Assembly (NCBI GenBank): GCA_016234485.1
Contig: JACRBL010000051.1
Span: 278,289 to 342,288 of the forward strand
Reading direction: 5' to 3'
Origin: Chloroflexota bacterium
Lineage (GTDB): Bacteria; Chloroflexota; Anaerolineae; Anaerolineales; Villigracilaceae
Length of the DNA: 64,000 bases
Both the position numbers and the translations under genes were made by a program. Below are positions 8,119 through 15,676 of this stretch, piece after piece. Under the pieces are notes generated by a model, which made no database searches, was not told the DNA's origin, and worked only from the letters and a program-made list of their open reading frames with translations. Each line of letters opens with the position of its first letter. Positions within the stretch are counted from its first letter, which is position 1.

Positions 8119-9147
8119 TTAATTCTCGTCCGAAATGGTGAGCAGGGGAAATTTGAAGGTAGAACCTTTGCCGTCCGCCGATTGGACTTCGAGCATCGAG
8201 CCGTGCGCTTCCACGATCTGACGCACGAGCGAGAGGCCGATGCCCGTGCCGCCATATTTGCGGGTGGATGAACTATCGAGCTGATGGAAAGGCTCGAAGA
8301 TCTCTTCAATGCGATGCGGAGGGATGCCGATGCCCGTATCCATGACTGAGACGATGACGAGGTTGGCCGTTTCGCGTTGCACGCCCAGCACCACGCGTCC
8401 GCCCGAGGAGGTGAACTTGATGGCATTATCGAGCAATTGCCCCAGCGCCCAGGCGATCTTCTGCGGGTCGGCCTGAACCAATGGCAGGTTTTTATCCAAC
8501 ACGGCATGGACGCTAACGCCGCGGTCTTTGCCCTTCTGTTCCACGGCGCGCACGTTCACATTGACGAGGCGGACAATATCCACCGATTCGAGTTTGAGGC
8601 TCAGCTCGCCGCGCGAGGCCAGCGAGAACATGATGAGGTCGTCAATCAATCCCTCCAGCCGCGCGGTGGATTGCTGGGTGATCTGCAGGGCGTGTTTCTG
8701 CTCGGGTGTAATCGCCCCCAGCGATTCGCTCACCATCAATTCGATATAGCCTTTCACGTGGGTCAGCGGCGTGCGGAGTTCGTGCGAAATGTTCGAGATG
8801 AAGTTGGCCTTCATCTGGCTGAGTTCGGAGAGACGTTCCAGCGCGCTCTGCAATTCCGCCGTGCGATGCTGGACGCGTTCCTCCAGGCTTCGATTGGCGG
8901 CCTGGAGCGCGTTTCGCAATTGGATGATCTGCTCGGTCACCACCTGGTCGAGCGCGGCCTGCGTGAGCAGTTTCTGATCAATCAACGCCTGCCCGAGCAG
9001 GCAGGTCTTACCCTGCGCGATCTGATCTTGTTGGTAGGCCAGCGCTTTTTGCAAGTCCTGTTCGGTGATGATGCCCTTGTGGATGAGCGAGTCGCCGAGG
9101 CGCGATACCAACATTTCCGGGCTAAGTCGAAGCGGTTGTGTGCTCAT
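8119..9147 (-). CDS. Histidine kinase with GspE/MshE-type N-terminal module
   Basis: This 342-residue soluble kinase has an N-terminal stretch (about 14-72: LGDSLIHKGIITEQDLQKAL ... LLGQALIDQKLLTQAALDQ) made of two copies of the short LGxxLxxxGxIT motif. That motif is typical of the N-terminal domain of type II secretion/type IV pilus ATPases (MshEN), which can bind c-di-GMP. A coiled coil (75-110) leads to SHELRTPL (His122), then the ATPase domain with LLDNAIKFTS, MDTGIGIP, FHQLDSSSTRKYGGTGIGLSL. Pairing such a module with a kinase beside a Tad pilus operon suggests c-di-GMP or pilus-linked signalling (inference). The start overlaps the upstream stop by ATGA. Confidence 0.87.
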   Translation of the reverse strand: MSTQPLRLSPEMLVSRLGDSLIHKGIITEQDLQKALAYQQDQIAQGKTCLLGQALIDQKLLTQAALDQVVTEQIIQLRNALQAANRSLEERVQHRTAELQSALERLSELSQMKANFISNISHELRTPLTHVKGYIELMVSESLGAITPEQKHALQITQQSTARLEGLIDDLIMFSLASRGELSLKLESVDIVRLVNVNVRAVEQKGKDRGVSVHAVLDKNLPLVQADPQKIAWALGQLLDNAIKFTSSGGRVVLGVQRETANLVIVSVMDTGIGIPPHRIEEIFEPFHQLDSSSTRKYGGTGIGLSLVRQIVEAHGSMLEVQSADGKGSTFKFPLLTISDEN

Positions 9148-10823
9148 TCAGACCTCCACACCCATTCGCCGCCGACCATCGTGGCGGACGATTGCATCGC
9201 GGGCAATTCCTCCGCAGGGCTGGCGAACGGATCTTTCTCCAAAACGATGAGATCGGCGAGATAACCCGCGGACAATTTGCCCAAACGGGATTCCATGCCC
9301 GCCGCGTACGCCGCCCCGATTGTATACGCTTCGACGGCCTCGCGCAGGGTCAATTTCTCTTCGGGGATCCACTCTTCGCCCGCCTCGCCCGCGCGCCGAC
9401 GCGTGACCGCGGCATACAGACCGAGGAACGGGTTCGGCGATTCGACGGGCGCGTCAGACCCGAAAGCGAGGCGCGCGCCGTGGGTAAGTTGAGTCCGCCA
9501 GGCGTACGCGAGACGCGAGCGCTCACCCCAGTAGCGGTCGGCCATGTGCATGTCCGACGTGGCGTGGATCGGTTGCATCGAGGCGATTACGTCCAGTTGC
9601 GCGAGGCGAGCCGCGTCATCGGGATGCAAGACCTGCACGTGTTCGATGCGATGACGGAGCGCGGGCAGGTTGTTTGCTCGTTCGTAGCGGCGCAATTGCT
9701 CGTACGCGTCCAACACTTCGTGGTTGGCGCGGTCGCCAATGGCGTGGACGGTCATGGCGAGGCCCACGTCCGCGGCGCGGCGCGCGAGTTCTAAGAGATG
9801 TTCGCCGTCCATGTTGAGGATGCCGCGATTTTCGGGTTCGTTCAAATAGGGTTGGAACATGGCCGCCGTGCGCGGACCGAGCGCGCCGTCCATGAAAGCC
9901 TTCACGTTGCCGATGCGCAGACGATGATCGCCAAAGCCAGAGCGCAGGCCGAGTTCGCGCGCGTGCTCCAAATCTTCGACGGGGAGGTTTTTGACGACGC
10001 GCAATTTGAGTTCGCCGCGCGCATGAAGTTCTTGCAAGGCCATGAAGCAGGCGCGGCGATCAAAATCGTGGACGCCCGTCAGCCCCATCTTCCACAAGAT
10101 GGGTTGCGCGGCGCGAATGGCTTCGGCCAGTTGACCGATGCTCGCCTGCGGCATTTTCGCGCTGACCAACTCCATCGCGGATTCGAGCAGAATGCCCGTG
10201 GGCTGTCCGTGCTCATCGCGTTGGATTTCTCCGTTTTCGGGATTGGGAGTGGAGGAAGTGATGCCCGCCAATTTCAGCGCGGCGCTGTTCGCCCACGCGG
10301 CGTGCAGGGATTTGGCGGTGAGGTAGACGGGGTGATTCGGCGCGATAGAGTCGAGATGAGAGGCGTGAGGCCACCCCCCTCCCACAGGGGGAGAAGTCGA
10401 CTCCCCTCTCCCCGCGAAGCGATCGGGAGAGGGGCCGGGGGTGAGGGCTGACTCCCCTTCCCTTGCAGGGAAGGGGTTGGGGGTTAGGTTTCTCCATTCA
10501 TTCTGATTCCAACCATGCCCCAAAATCCACTCCCCCTGTTTTGCGCTCTTCACGCGCTCGGCCACGCGGCGCAGACATTCCTCCAGCGTGGGCGTTTCGC
10601 AATCAATTTTTTGCAGACCGAGCGCGTAATGTTGCAAATGAATGTGCGCGTCGGTGAGACCTGGTAAAACGACGCGGCCGCCGAGATTGAATTTTTCGGC
10701 GCGGGCGTCGAGCAATTCATCGCCGCCGACCGCGACGATCTCGCCGCGGTCAATCAACAGCGCGGAGGCTGTCTCTTGCGCGGGGTTCAATGTGTGGATG
10801 CGGGCGTTGTAAAGAAGTTTCAT
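9144..10823 (-). CDS. YtcJ-like metal-dependent amidohydrolase with repeat-encoded insert
   Basis: This is an amidohydrolase-superfamily enzyme (559 residues from ATG 10823), cytosolic, hydrolysing an unknown amide. The N-terminal beta-sandwich start (LLYNARIHTLNP) is followed by the metal site LTDAHIHLQHY (His60, His62). Later come HAIGDRANHEVLDAYE, RHRIEHVQVLHPDD and FGSDAPVESPNPF. Residues about 111-152 (LTPNPFPAREG... ALTPGPSPDRFAGRGE) are foreign to the family and are encoded by an in-frame palindromic repeat. Homologues join a WNQNEW-like motif directly to the HLDSIAPNHPVYL region. It is coupled (ATGA) to the downstream kinase gene, although the functional link is obscure. Confidence 0.87.
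   Translation of the reverse strand: MKLLYNARIHTLNPAQETASALLIDRGEIVAVGGDELLDARAEKFNLGGRVVLPGLTDAHIHLQHYALGLQKIDCETPTLEECLRRVAERVKSAKQGEWILGHGWNQNEWRNLTPNPFPAREGESALTPGPSPDRFAGRGESTSPPVGGGWPHASHLDSIAPNHPVYLTAKSLHAAWANSAALKLAGITSSTPNPENGEIQRDEHGQPTGILLESAMELVSAKMPQASIGQLAEAIRAAQPILWKMGLTGVHDFDRRACFMALQELHARGELKLRVVKNLPVEDLEHARELGLRSGFGDHRLRIGNVKAFMDGALGPRTAAMFQPYLNEPENRGILNMDGEHLLELARRAADVGLAMTVHAIGDRANHEVLDAYEQLRRYERANNLPALRHRIEHVQVLHPDDAARLAQLDVIASMQPIHATSDMHMADRYWGERSRLAYAWRTQLTHGARLAFGSDAPVESPNPFLGLYAAVTRRRAGEAGEEWIPEEKLTLREAVEAYTIGAAYAAGMESRLGKLSAGYLADLIVLEKDPFASPAEELPAMQSSATMVGGEWVWRSE
10368..10493. repeat. LTPNPSP-type palindromic repeats inside the amidohydrolase gene
   Basis: Three short inverted units are packed here: CCCCTCCCACAGGGGGAG, CCCCTCTCCC...GGGAGAGGGG and CTTCCCTTGCAGGGAAG, each beside CCGGGGGTGAGGG-like arms. 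They add about 42 codons without breaking the frame. Related units occur at 39341-39378 and 53203-53290. Confidence 0.8.
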
Positions 10824-10845
10824 GGCAAATAAAAACGTTAAACGT

Positions 10846-11700
10846 TCATAACAGTCTCTCCAACAATGTATCCAATTCCTCATCCGAATAATAATAAATT
10901 GTGACCGCGCCACCCTTTTTGCCGTGCTTCAGCGCGACCTTCGTGCCGAGGCTGGCGCGCAGTTTGCGTTCGATGTCCAACACATCGGCGGAGGCGCGCG
11001 GCTTGGCTTTGGCCTTGGGCTTCTCGCCTCCCAATTTGCGGACGAGTCCCTCGGTCTGCCGCACGGAAAGGTACAACTTCAACACCGTCTGCAAGGCGGC
11101 TTCCTGCGCTTTGGCAGAGGTGAGTCCGAGCAACGCGCGGGCGTGACCTTCGGTGATCAATCCATCCGCGAGGGACTGTTTCACTTTGGCGGAGAGTCCC
11201 AGCAGGCGCAGGGTGTTGGTCACGGCCACGCGGCTTTTGCCCACGCGCTCGGCCACCTGTTCCTGCGAAAGCCCAAAATCCTGGACGAGATGCTGGTAAG
11301 CCTCGGCCTCTTCCAGCGGACCCAGATCGGCGCGCTGAACGTTCTCGATCAGCGCCAATTCCAGCAGTTGACGGTCGCTGGCCTGCCGCACGATGACGGG
11401 GACGGTTTTCAGCCCCGCCAGTTTCGCGGCCTGCAAACGCCGCTCGCCCGCGATCAGGATGAAATTCCCGCCGCGGCCTGGTGAGACGATCAACGGCTGG
11501 ATGATGCCGTGCTCGCGAATGGACGCGGACAACTCCTCGAGTTCTCCCGCGTCAAACTGGAGCCGCGGCTGGCGCGGGTTCCGAGTGATGGATTCCACCG
11601 CGGCCTGAGTCACCCCGCCCGCGCCCGCGGGACGCGTGTCCGCGTTGCCGCCGGGGATGAGGGCGTCGAGTCCTTTACCGAGTCCAGTTCGTTGAGGCAT
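10846..11700 (-). CDS. parB: Chromosome partitioning protein ParB
   Basis: This 284-residue ParB/Spo0J protein binds parS sites and acts with ParA in chromosome segregation. The N-terminal CTP-binding/clamp domain contains NPRQPR (41-46), AGERRLQAA (GERR at 85-88) and ENVQR (119-123). The central HTH follows (LSQEQVAERVGKSRVAVTNTL, about 143-163). A lysine-rich linker (KPKAKAKPRAS) leads to the C-terminal dimerisation domain. It lies 146 bp downstream of parA; that spacer is occupied by a palindromic repeat. Proximity to rpmH-rnpA-yidC-jag fits an origin-proximal location. Confidence 0.95.
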   Translation of the reverse strand: MPQRTGLGKGLDALIPGGNADTRPAGAGGVTQAAVESITRNPRQPRLQFDAGELEELSASIREHGIIQPLIVSPGRGGNFILIAGERRLQAAKLAGLKTVPVIVRQASDRQLLELALIENVQRADLGPLEEAEAYQHLVQDFGLSQEQVAERVGKSRVAVTNTLRLLGLSAKVKQSLADGLITEGHARALLGLTSAKAQEAALQTVLKLYLSVRQTEGLVRKLGGEKPKAKAKPRASADVLDIERKLRASLGTKVALKHGKKGGAVTIYYYSDEELDTLLERLL

Positions 11701-11736
11701 GAATTACTCCTAGTGTCAAAAAACTTCCCGTACATC

Positions 11737-11822
11737 CGTCATTGCGAGCGTTCGTTGCGAAGCAATCTCCTCCACAAGGCGGAGATTGCTTCGTCGGGAA
11801 AACCACCCTCCTCGCAATGACG
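11737..11822. repeat. Dispersed palindromic repeat, GTCATTGCGAG type, copy 2
   Basis: This is a near-perfect long inverted repeat: GTCATTGCGAGCG and GAAGCAATCTCC pair with GGAGATTGCTTCG and CTCGCAATGAC. It sits in the parA-parB spacer and would fold into a long hairpin in the parAB mRNA. It could reduce or set the ParA:ParB ratio. See the copies at 874 and 38873. Confidence 0.85.
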
Positions 11823-11846
11823 GGTGAAGGGGCTTCGCGACAACAA

Positions 11847-12623
11847 TTAAATCTTAATCCCGTCGCCCTTCAGCATCTCGCGCGCCAAAGCATCGTAAGC
11901 CTTCGCGCCCGAAGATAACGGCGCATAGGCCGAGATGGGCAGTCCATAGGATGGCGCTTCCGCAAGGCGGATACTGCGCGGAATGACGGAATGAAAGGCC
12001 AGTTTCGGGAAATGCTTGTTGACTTCCGACACCACGTCCGCAGAGAGGTTGGCGCGGGGGTCGAACATCGTCAGCACCACGCCGCGCACTTTCAGGTCGG
12101 GGAAGAGCGCCGTGCGGACGCGGTGGATCGTCTGCGTGAGTTGGCCGAGTCCCTCGAGGGCGAGATACTCGCATTGGACGGGAATCACCACCCCGTCGCG
12201 CGCCGCGACGAGTCCGTTCACGGTCAGGAGTCCGAGCGAGGGCGGGCAGTCGATCAGGATGTAATCGTAGCGGCCATCCAGCTTTTCGAGCGCGTTCCTG
12301 AGACGCATCTCGCGCGCCAGCTCGTTGACCAGTTCCACCTCCGCGCCCGCCAGTGACGGGGACGAGGGCAGGATGGACATTTTGAGGCGCTCGTTGTGAA
12401 GCGGGAGCGCATCGGGAGGCAGGAGATCGAGCAGGATTTCGTAGGTGCCGCCCGTGACGGTGGACTTGTCCACGCCGAGGCAGGAGGTGGCGTTGGCTTG
12501 CGGGTCGAGGTCCACGATGAGGACGCGTTGACCAAGTTGCGCCAGATACGCGCCGAGATTGATGGCAGTGGTGGTTTTGCCCACGCCGCCTTTTTGATTG
12601 ACGAAGGTGTAGATTCTGGTCAT
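11847..12623 (-). CDS. parA: Chromosome partitioning ATPase ParA (Soj type)
   Basis: This 258-residue protein is the short, chromosomal ParA type without an N-terminal DNA-binding domain. The deviant Walker A KGGVGKTTT is at 11-19. The switch I region VDLDPQANATSCLG, Walker B DYILIDCPPSLGLLTVNGL and VLTMFDPRANLSADVV blocks are all present. It uses ATP-dependent, non-specific DNA binding to move ParB-parS complexes. The start is at ATG 12623 with a weak Shine-Dalgarno. A short degenerate repeat run lies immediately upstream, so the real promoter is probably further up or in the neighbouring spacer. Confidence 0.95.
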   Translation of the reverse strand: MTRIYTFVNQKGGVGKTTTAINLGAYLAQLGQRVLIVDLDPQANATSCLGVDKSTVTGGTYEILLDLLPPDALPLHNERLKMSILPSSPSLAGAEVELVNELAREMRLRNALEKLDGRYDYILIDCPPSLGLLTVNGLVAARDGVVIPVQCEYLALEGLGQLTQTIHRVRTALFPDLKVRGVVLTMFDPRANLSADVVSEVNKHFPKLAFHSVIPRSIRLAEAPSYGLPISAYAPLSSGAKAYDALAREMLKGDGIKI

Positions 12624-12690
12624 TTTTGATTTTCGATTTTCGATTTCAGATTTACGATTGGTGGGTGGTAATTGGAGATTGGATTGATGA
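12624..12690. repeat. Degenerate tandem run (TTTTCGATTT / ACGATTG / AATTGGAG)
   Basis: The spacer consists of near-repeats GATTTTCGATTTTCGATTTC, AGATTTACGATTGG and GGTAATTGGAGATTGG. The same words recur at 30400, 30800-30860 and 31128-31150. No other content is apparent in this spacer. Confidence 0.6.
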
Positions 12691-12693
12691 ACT

Positions 12694-13149
12694 TTATAAA
12701 TACAAGTCTCGAATAAAGGCTTGTTCTGGTTTCTGTTTATTTACATAAAGCCAGACTTTTTGGCCTATTTGCAATGTTTTTGTCTTCCAAGTTCGATTTA
12801 TTCTCTCAGTCGAACGAATCTTTTTATCCATAAAGGAATATTCATATGTTACATAACCTCCCCACCACTTCACAAACAAATCAACAATAACACCAGAAGT
12901 TTCGATGCCTGTTTCGTAAACCGAAGTAAGTTGAAGAAATTCTTTTCTTGCAGGAATAAATCCCAAGGCAATAAACATTAAACCAAAAGCCAAGTTATAT
13001 ATTAATTCTTGTACGAAAAAAGATTCTTGAAGCGCTACACCATAAATTGTAATAGTTACAATGCTTATACCTAACGCAAAGGACATATTATTAAGAATTG
13101 AATTTCTGACAAAAAGGAAGTTCCAGAATGATGGAATAGGGCGATTCAT
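12694..13149 (-). CDS. Small two-helix membrane protein, DUF3592-like
   Basis: The 151-residue protein has two hydrophobic helices (about 22-45 and 47-65), followed by a beta-rich soluble part. That part has the order GIETSGVIVDLF ... YVTYEYSFMDKK ... IGQKVWLYVNKQKPEQAFI, which resembles the DUF3592 fold (Gx(V)xG, then Y-F, then VxxYxP-like). I assign this with moderate confidence. The gene is clearly AT-richer than its neighbours and uses AT-rich codons, so it looks recently acquired. It lies between parA and a PfkB-type kinase on the same strand. Function unknown. Confidence 0.6.
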   Translation of the reverse strand: MNRPIPSFWNFLFVRNSILNNMSFALGISIVTITIYGVALQESFFVQELIYNLAFGLMFIALGFIPARKEFLQLTSVYETGIETSGVIVDLFVKWWGGYVTYEYSFMDKKIRSTERINRTWKTKTLQIGQKVWLYVNKQKPEQAFIRDLYL

Positions 13150-13158
13150 ATTTCCTCC

Positions 13159-14007
13159 TTATGACAACACTTCCACCAAACACGATTGGATTTCCTGCTC
13201 GGTGGGGATGCCGTCCAGGCCGACGCGGGTGACGGAGTGCGAGGCGAGCAGGGTGGCGAAGCGCGCGGCTTCCCAGGGATCGCGGGTGGTGTAGAGGCGG
13301 ATGAAGAACGCGGCGGCAAAAATATCGCCCGCGCCGGTGGCGTCAATTTCTGTGAATTTCGGCGCGTGGATTCGGCGTCGGTCGCCGTGCCAGTGCAGGA
13401 CGCATCCAGCCGCGCCCTCGGTGACCGCCAGAATGCGCGTGTGCTGGGCGATGCGCTCCACCTGCTCCATGTCCCCGCCCACGTCTTCGAGGCTGATGAC
13501 GACCGCGCCCGCGGCCTCCAGCGCGAACTGGTCTTCCCATTGCACGGGATGGACGCGTTTCGATTCGTCCCAGCCGCGCATCCAGCCTTGGGCGGTCAGG
13601 CCGAGCAGATCGGGGGAGAATCCTTTCGGGAGGATCGGGCTGACTTCGTTCGCGATCGGTCCCAGATGGATGATGCCTGCTCGTCGCCAGGCTTCTGGCA
13701 CGTGGACGAAATCAATCGGCGTGGCGTGGTAATGCAAAAATTGCTTCCTGCCATCCGCAGAATAAATATTCTCGAAAGTTGTACTGTGTTCGGAGGGGAT
13801 CGTAACGGTCGGGATGCCGCTCAACGCATCGAGAGGCACGTCCGCGCCCGCGCTGGTCACAATGCCGACGCGCAGTCCCAGCGCGCGCGCCGTCAACGCG
13901 GAGAAGGCCGCTGTCCCGCCGAGACGCGCGCCCGCGGGAGTCAAGTCGCGGGCAACGTGGCCGATGACGAGGTAGTCCACGGGTTCGAGCGGGACGAGGG
14001 AAAGCAT
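13159..14007 (-). CDS. PfkB family carbohydrate/nucleoside kinase
   Basis: This 282-residue ribokinase-superfamily enzyme phosphorylates a sugar or nucleoside hydroxyl with ATP in the cytosol. The N-terminal motif GGTAAFSALTARALGLRVGIVTSAG (residues 30-54) and the C-terminal signature DATGAGDIFAAAFFIRL are present; the Asp in GAGD is the catalytic base. It is short for the family, as seen in compact PfkB members, and the substrate cannot be fixed. A TATAAT box ends six bases before ATG 14007 and there is no Shine-Dalgarno, so the mRNA is predicted to be leaderless. Confidence 0.85.
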   Translation of the reverse strand: MLSLVPLEPVDYLVIGHVARDLTPAGARLGGTAAFSALTARALGLRVGIVTSAGADVPLDALSGIPTVTIPSEHSTTFENIYSADGRKQFLHYHATPIDFVHVPEAWRRAGIIHLGPIANEVSPILPKGFSPDLLGLTAQGWMRGWDESKRVHPVQWEDQFALEAAGAVVISLEDVGGDMEQVERIAQHTRILAVTEGAAGCVLHWHGDRRRIHAPKFTEIDATGAGDIFAAAFFIRLYTTRDPWEAARFATLLASHSVTRVGLDGIPTEQEIQSCLVEVLS

Positions 14008-14013
14008 GGCGAG

Positions 14014-14019
14014 ATTATA
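14014..14019 (-). promoter_or_regulatory. -10 box (TATAAT) for a leaderless pfkB-type mRNA
   Basis: On the minus strand TATAATCTCGCCATG puts the expected transcription start at or next to the A of ATG 14007. Confidence 0.6.
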
Positions 14020-14025
14020 CCTTGT

Positions 14026-14057
14026 GGAAGGATGAAGGATGAAAGATGAAAGATGAA
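14026..14057. repeat. Short degenerate run of GATGAAA/GATGAAG heptamers
   Basis: The + strand shows GGATGAAGGATGAAAGATGA and further GATGAAA copies, a period-7 to 8 run between the kinase promoter and the terminator at 14056. Confidence 0.6.
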
Positions 14058-14090
14058 AAAAACCGTTTCCTTGTGAGAAACGGGTTTTTT
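14056..14090. terminator. Rho-independent terminator (bidirectional) after jag
   Basis: The stem AAACCGTTTC / GAAACGGGTTT has a TTGTGA loop and is flanked by A- and T-runs on either side. It lies between the stop of jag (14118) and the start of the PfkB gene, so it should end the rpmH-to-jag transcript. Confidence 0.8.
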
Positions 14091-14116
14091 ACGTTTTACG
14101 CTTTACGTTTTACTTT
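14088..14116. repeat. Degenerate run of TTTACGTTTTACGCTT type
   Basis: The + strand reads TTACGTTTTACGCTTTACGT followed by TTTACTTT, abutting the jag stop codon. It is the same word family as 38211-38240 (GTAAAACGTAATTCG). Confidence 0.6.
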
Positions 14117-14117
14117 C

Positions 14118-14867
14118 TTAGTCCTTCGGCACAATCGTCACCTTGCGGCGCGGCTCTTCGCCTGTGCTTTCGGTGATTACGGCGGGATGATCCTGCAACT
14201 CCATGTGGACGATGCGGCGCTCGGCGGCGCTCATCGGTTCCATTGCCACGCGGCGTCCCATCTTCATGCACTGGTCGGCCATGCGCTGGGCCATCTGGCG
14301 CAGTTGTTTTTCGCGGCGGGCGCGGAAGCCCTCCACGTCCACGCTCAACTGCACAAACTCTTGCGCTTCCTTGCCGACCATCAAACTCGCCACGTATTGG
14401 AAGGCATTCAGCGTTTCGGCATGACGTCCGATCATGGCGCTCAGGTCACGGCCGCGCACGTCCACGCGAATGGAGCGGCGGTCGGGCTTGTCGCTCTCAT
14501 CGTAGTGGGCGTTCACCTGCGCCTCCAACCCCATTTTGTGCAGGAGTTTGGAGACGACGGCCTCGGTCTGATTCAGGAGTGGGTCGTGGACTTTTTCACC
14601 CGACGCGTCCGGCCCGGGAGCAGAGTCCGCTTCACGGTTCGACGGGGAGGCGGGCGCGTCGGACGCGAGGGCTGGCGCGCCGCCCGGTCCGTGGACGGTC
14701 AGGCGCACACGCACCTGTCGTCCGCCCATCCCAAACAGGCCTTTGGAGCCGGCATCCAGCACTTCCACCGAAACGTCGGCGGCGGTGAGGCCGAGTTGTT
14801 CCAGCCCTTGCGCGATGGCTTCTTCTACGGTTGGTGCGATGACTTCGAGTGTGGGGCGTTCGTCCAT
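14118..14867 (-). CDS. jag: Jag / SpoIIIJ-associated RNA-binding protein (Jag-N, KH, R3H)
   Basis: This 249-residue protein has the Jag N-terminal domain (about 1-52: APTVEEAIAQGLEQLGL ... AGSKGLFGMGGRQVRV). An acidic/Ala linker (60-95) follows. The KH domain (about 100-165) contains VDVRGRDLSAMIGRHAETLNAF. The R3H domain (about 170-235) contains RREKQLRQMAQRMADQCMK and MSAAERRIVHMEL. KhpB/Jag-type proteins bind RNA and are usually encoded directly after yidC, as here (10-nt gap). In other bacteria they influence cell elongation and membrane insertion. Confidence 0.95.
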   Translation of the reverse strand: MDERPTLEVIAPTVEEAIAQGLEQLGLTAADVSVEVLDAGSKGLFGMGGRQVRVRLTVHGPGGAPALASDAPASPSNREADSAPGPDASGEKVHDPLLNQTEAVVSKLLHKMGLEAQVNAHYDESDKPDRRSIRVDVRGRDLSAMIGRHAETLNAFQYVASLMVGKEAQEFVQLSVDVEGFRARREKQLRQMAQRMADQCMKMGRRVAMEPMSAAERRIVHMELQDHPAVITESTGEEPRRKVTIVPKD

Positions 14868-14877
14868 ATAGACCTCG

Positions 14878-15669
14878 CTATTTGGTTGCGGTTTTGTTTC
14901 CGCCAGGCAGAAGGTTGCGCCAGTTGGCGCGTCCCATCATGGCGTATTGGGCAATGCCGAGCAGGTTGCTGGTGATGAAGTATACCGCCAGGCCCGAGGG
15001 GAAGGTGAGCGCAAACCAGCCGAGCAGGAGCGGCATGTAGATGCTCATCATGCCGGTCATGGCGGCGGTCTGGTCGTTGGGGTTGGCCGTGGGCGGGGTG
15101 GTGAGTTTGGTCTGAACGTAGGTGGTGAGGGCGACGACGATGGCCAGGGTGGGGAAGCCGTAGGGGAGGAAGGAAATTTCGAACGGGAGCGAAATGCCTT
15201 CGGGGAGGCCCAGGTCCATCCACAGGAATTTGCTGTTGAGGGGGATGAGCGTGGTCACATCGAGGAAGGAGCCGATACTGCGCGTGAGTTGCAAAAGCGC
15301 GAGCGGCGTGGAGGCCAGCGAACGGGTGACGCTCTGGTAAAGGGCAAAGATAACCGGCAGTTGGATGAGGGTGGGCAGGCAGGAGGAGAAGGGGTTGATG
15401 CCTTTTTCCTTGTAAATCCGCATCTGTTCCTGCGCCAGTTTTTCCTTGTCCTTGGCGTACTTTTTCTGAATGGCCTGATAGTCTTTATCGTTCTGCAGGT
15501 CTTGCATGGCCTTGGCGCTTTTCAACTGCGCGTTGTTGAGCGGCCAGGTGACGACTTTGATGAGGATCGTGAAGAGGATGATGGCAACGCCGAAGTTTTG
15601 CCCGATGATGTTGTAGATCCACAACAGGCTATTGACAAATATGGAGACGAAAAAATCCCAGGGTGACAT
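14878..15669 (-). CDS. yidC: Membrane protein insertase YidC (Oxa1 family, short type)
   Basis: This 263-residue insertase from ATG 15669 (AGAGG nine bases upstream) has no large periplasmic P1 domain, as in Gram-positive YidC. It has five predicted membrane helices. The first carries the conserved groove region FTILIKVVTWPLN with Lys where Arg is usual. The cytoplasmic coiled hairpin (LQNDKDYQAIQKKYAKDKEKLAQEQMRIYKEKGINPF) and the SCLPTLIQLPVIFALYQSV helix are clear. It inserts membrane proteins alone or with SecYEG. The order rnpA-yidD-X-yidC-jag is conserved apart from X, a lipoprotein gene. Confidence 0.94.
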   Translation of the reverse strand: MSPWDFFVSIFVNSLLWIYNIIGQNFGVAIILFTILIKVVTWPLNNAQLKSAKAMQDLQNDKDYQAIQKKYAKDKEKLAQEQMRIYKEKGINPFSSCLPTLIQLPVIFALYQSVTRSLASTPLALLQLTRSIGSFLDVTTLIPLNSKFLWMDLGLPEGISLPFEISFLPYGFPTLAIVVALTTYVQTKLTTPPTANPNDQTAAMTGMMSIYMPLLLGWFALTFPSGLAVYFITSNLLGIAQYAMMGRANWRNLLPGGNKTATK

Positions 15670-15676
15670 GGAGCCT

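Noticed and set aside
9138..10451. Long plus-strand frames across 4.9-10.4 kb
   Set aside because: They are antisense shadows of high-GC genes; the minus-strand products carry recognised motifs.
10700..12700. parS site near parAB
   Set aside because: I looked for TGTTTCACGTGAAACA-like palindromes and saw none here; a computed motif scan would be needed to be certain.
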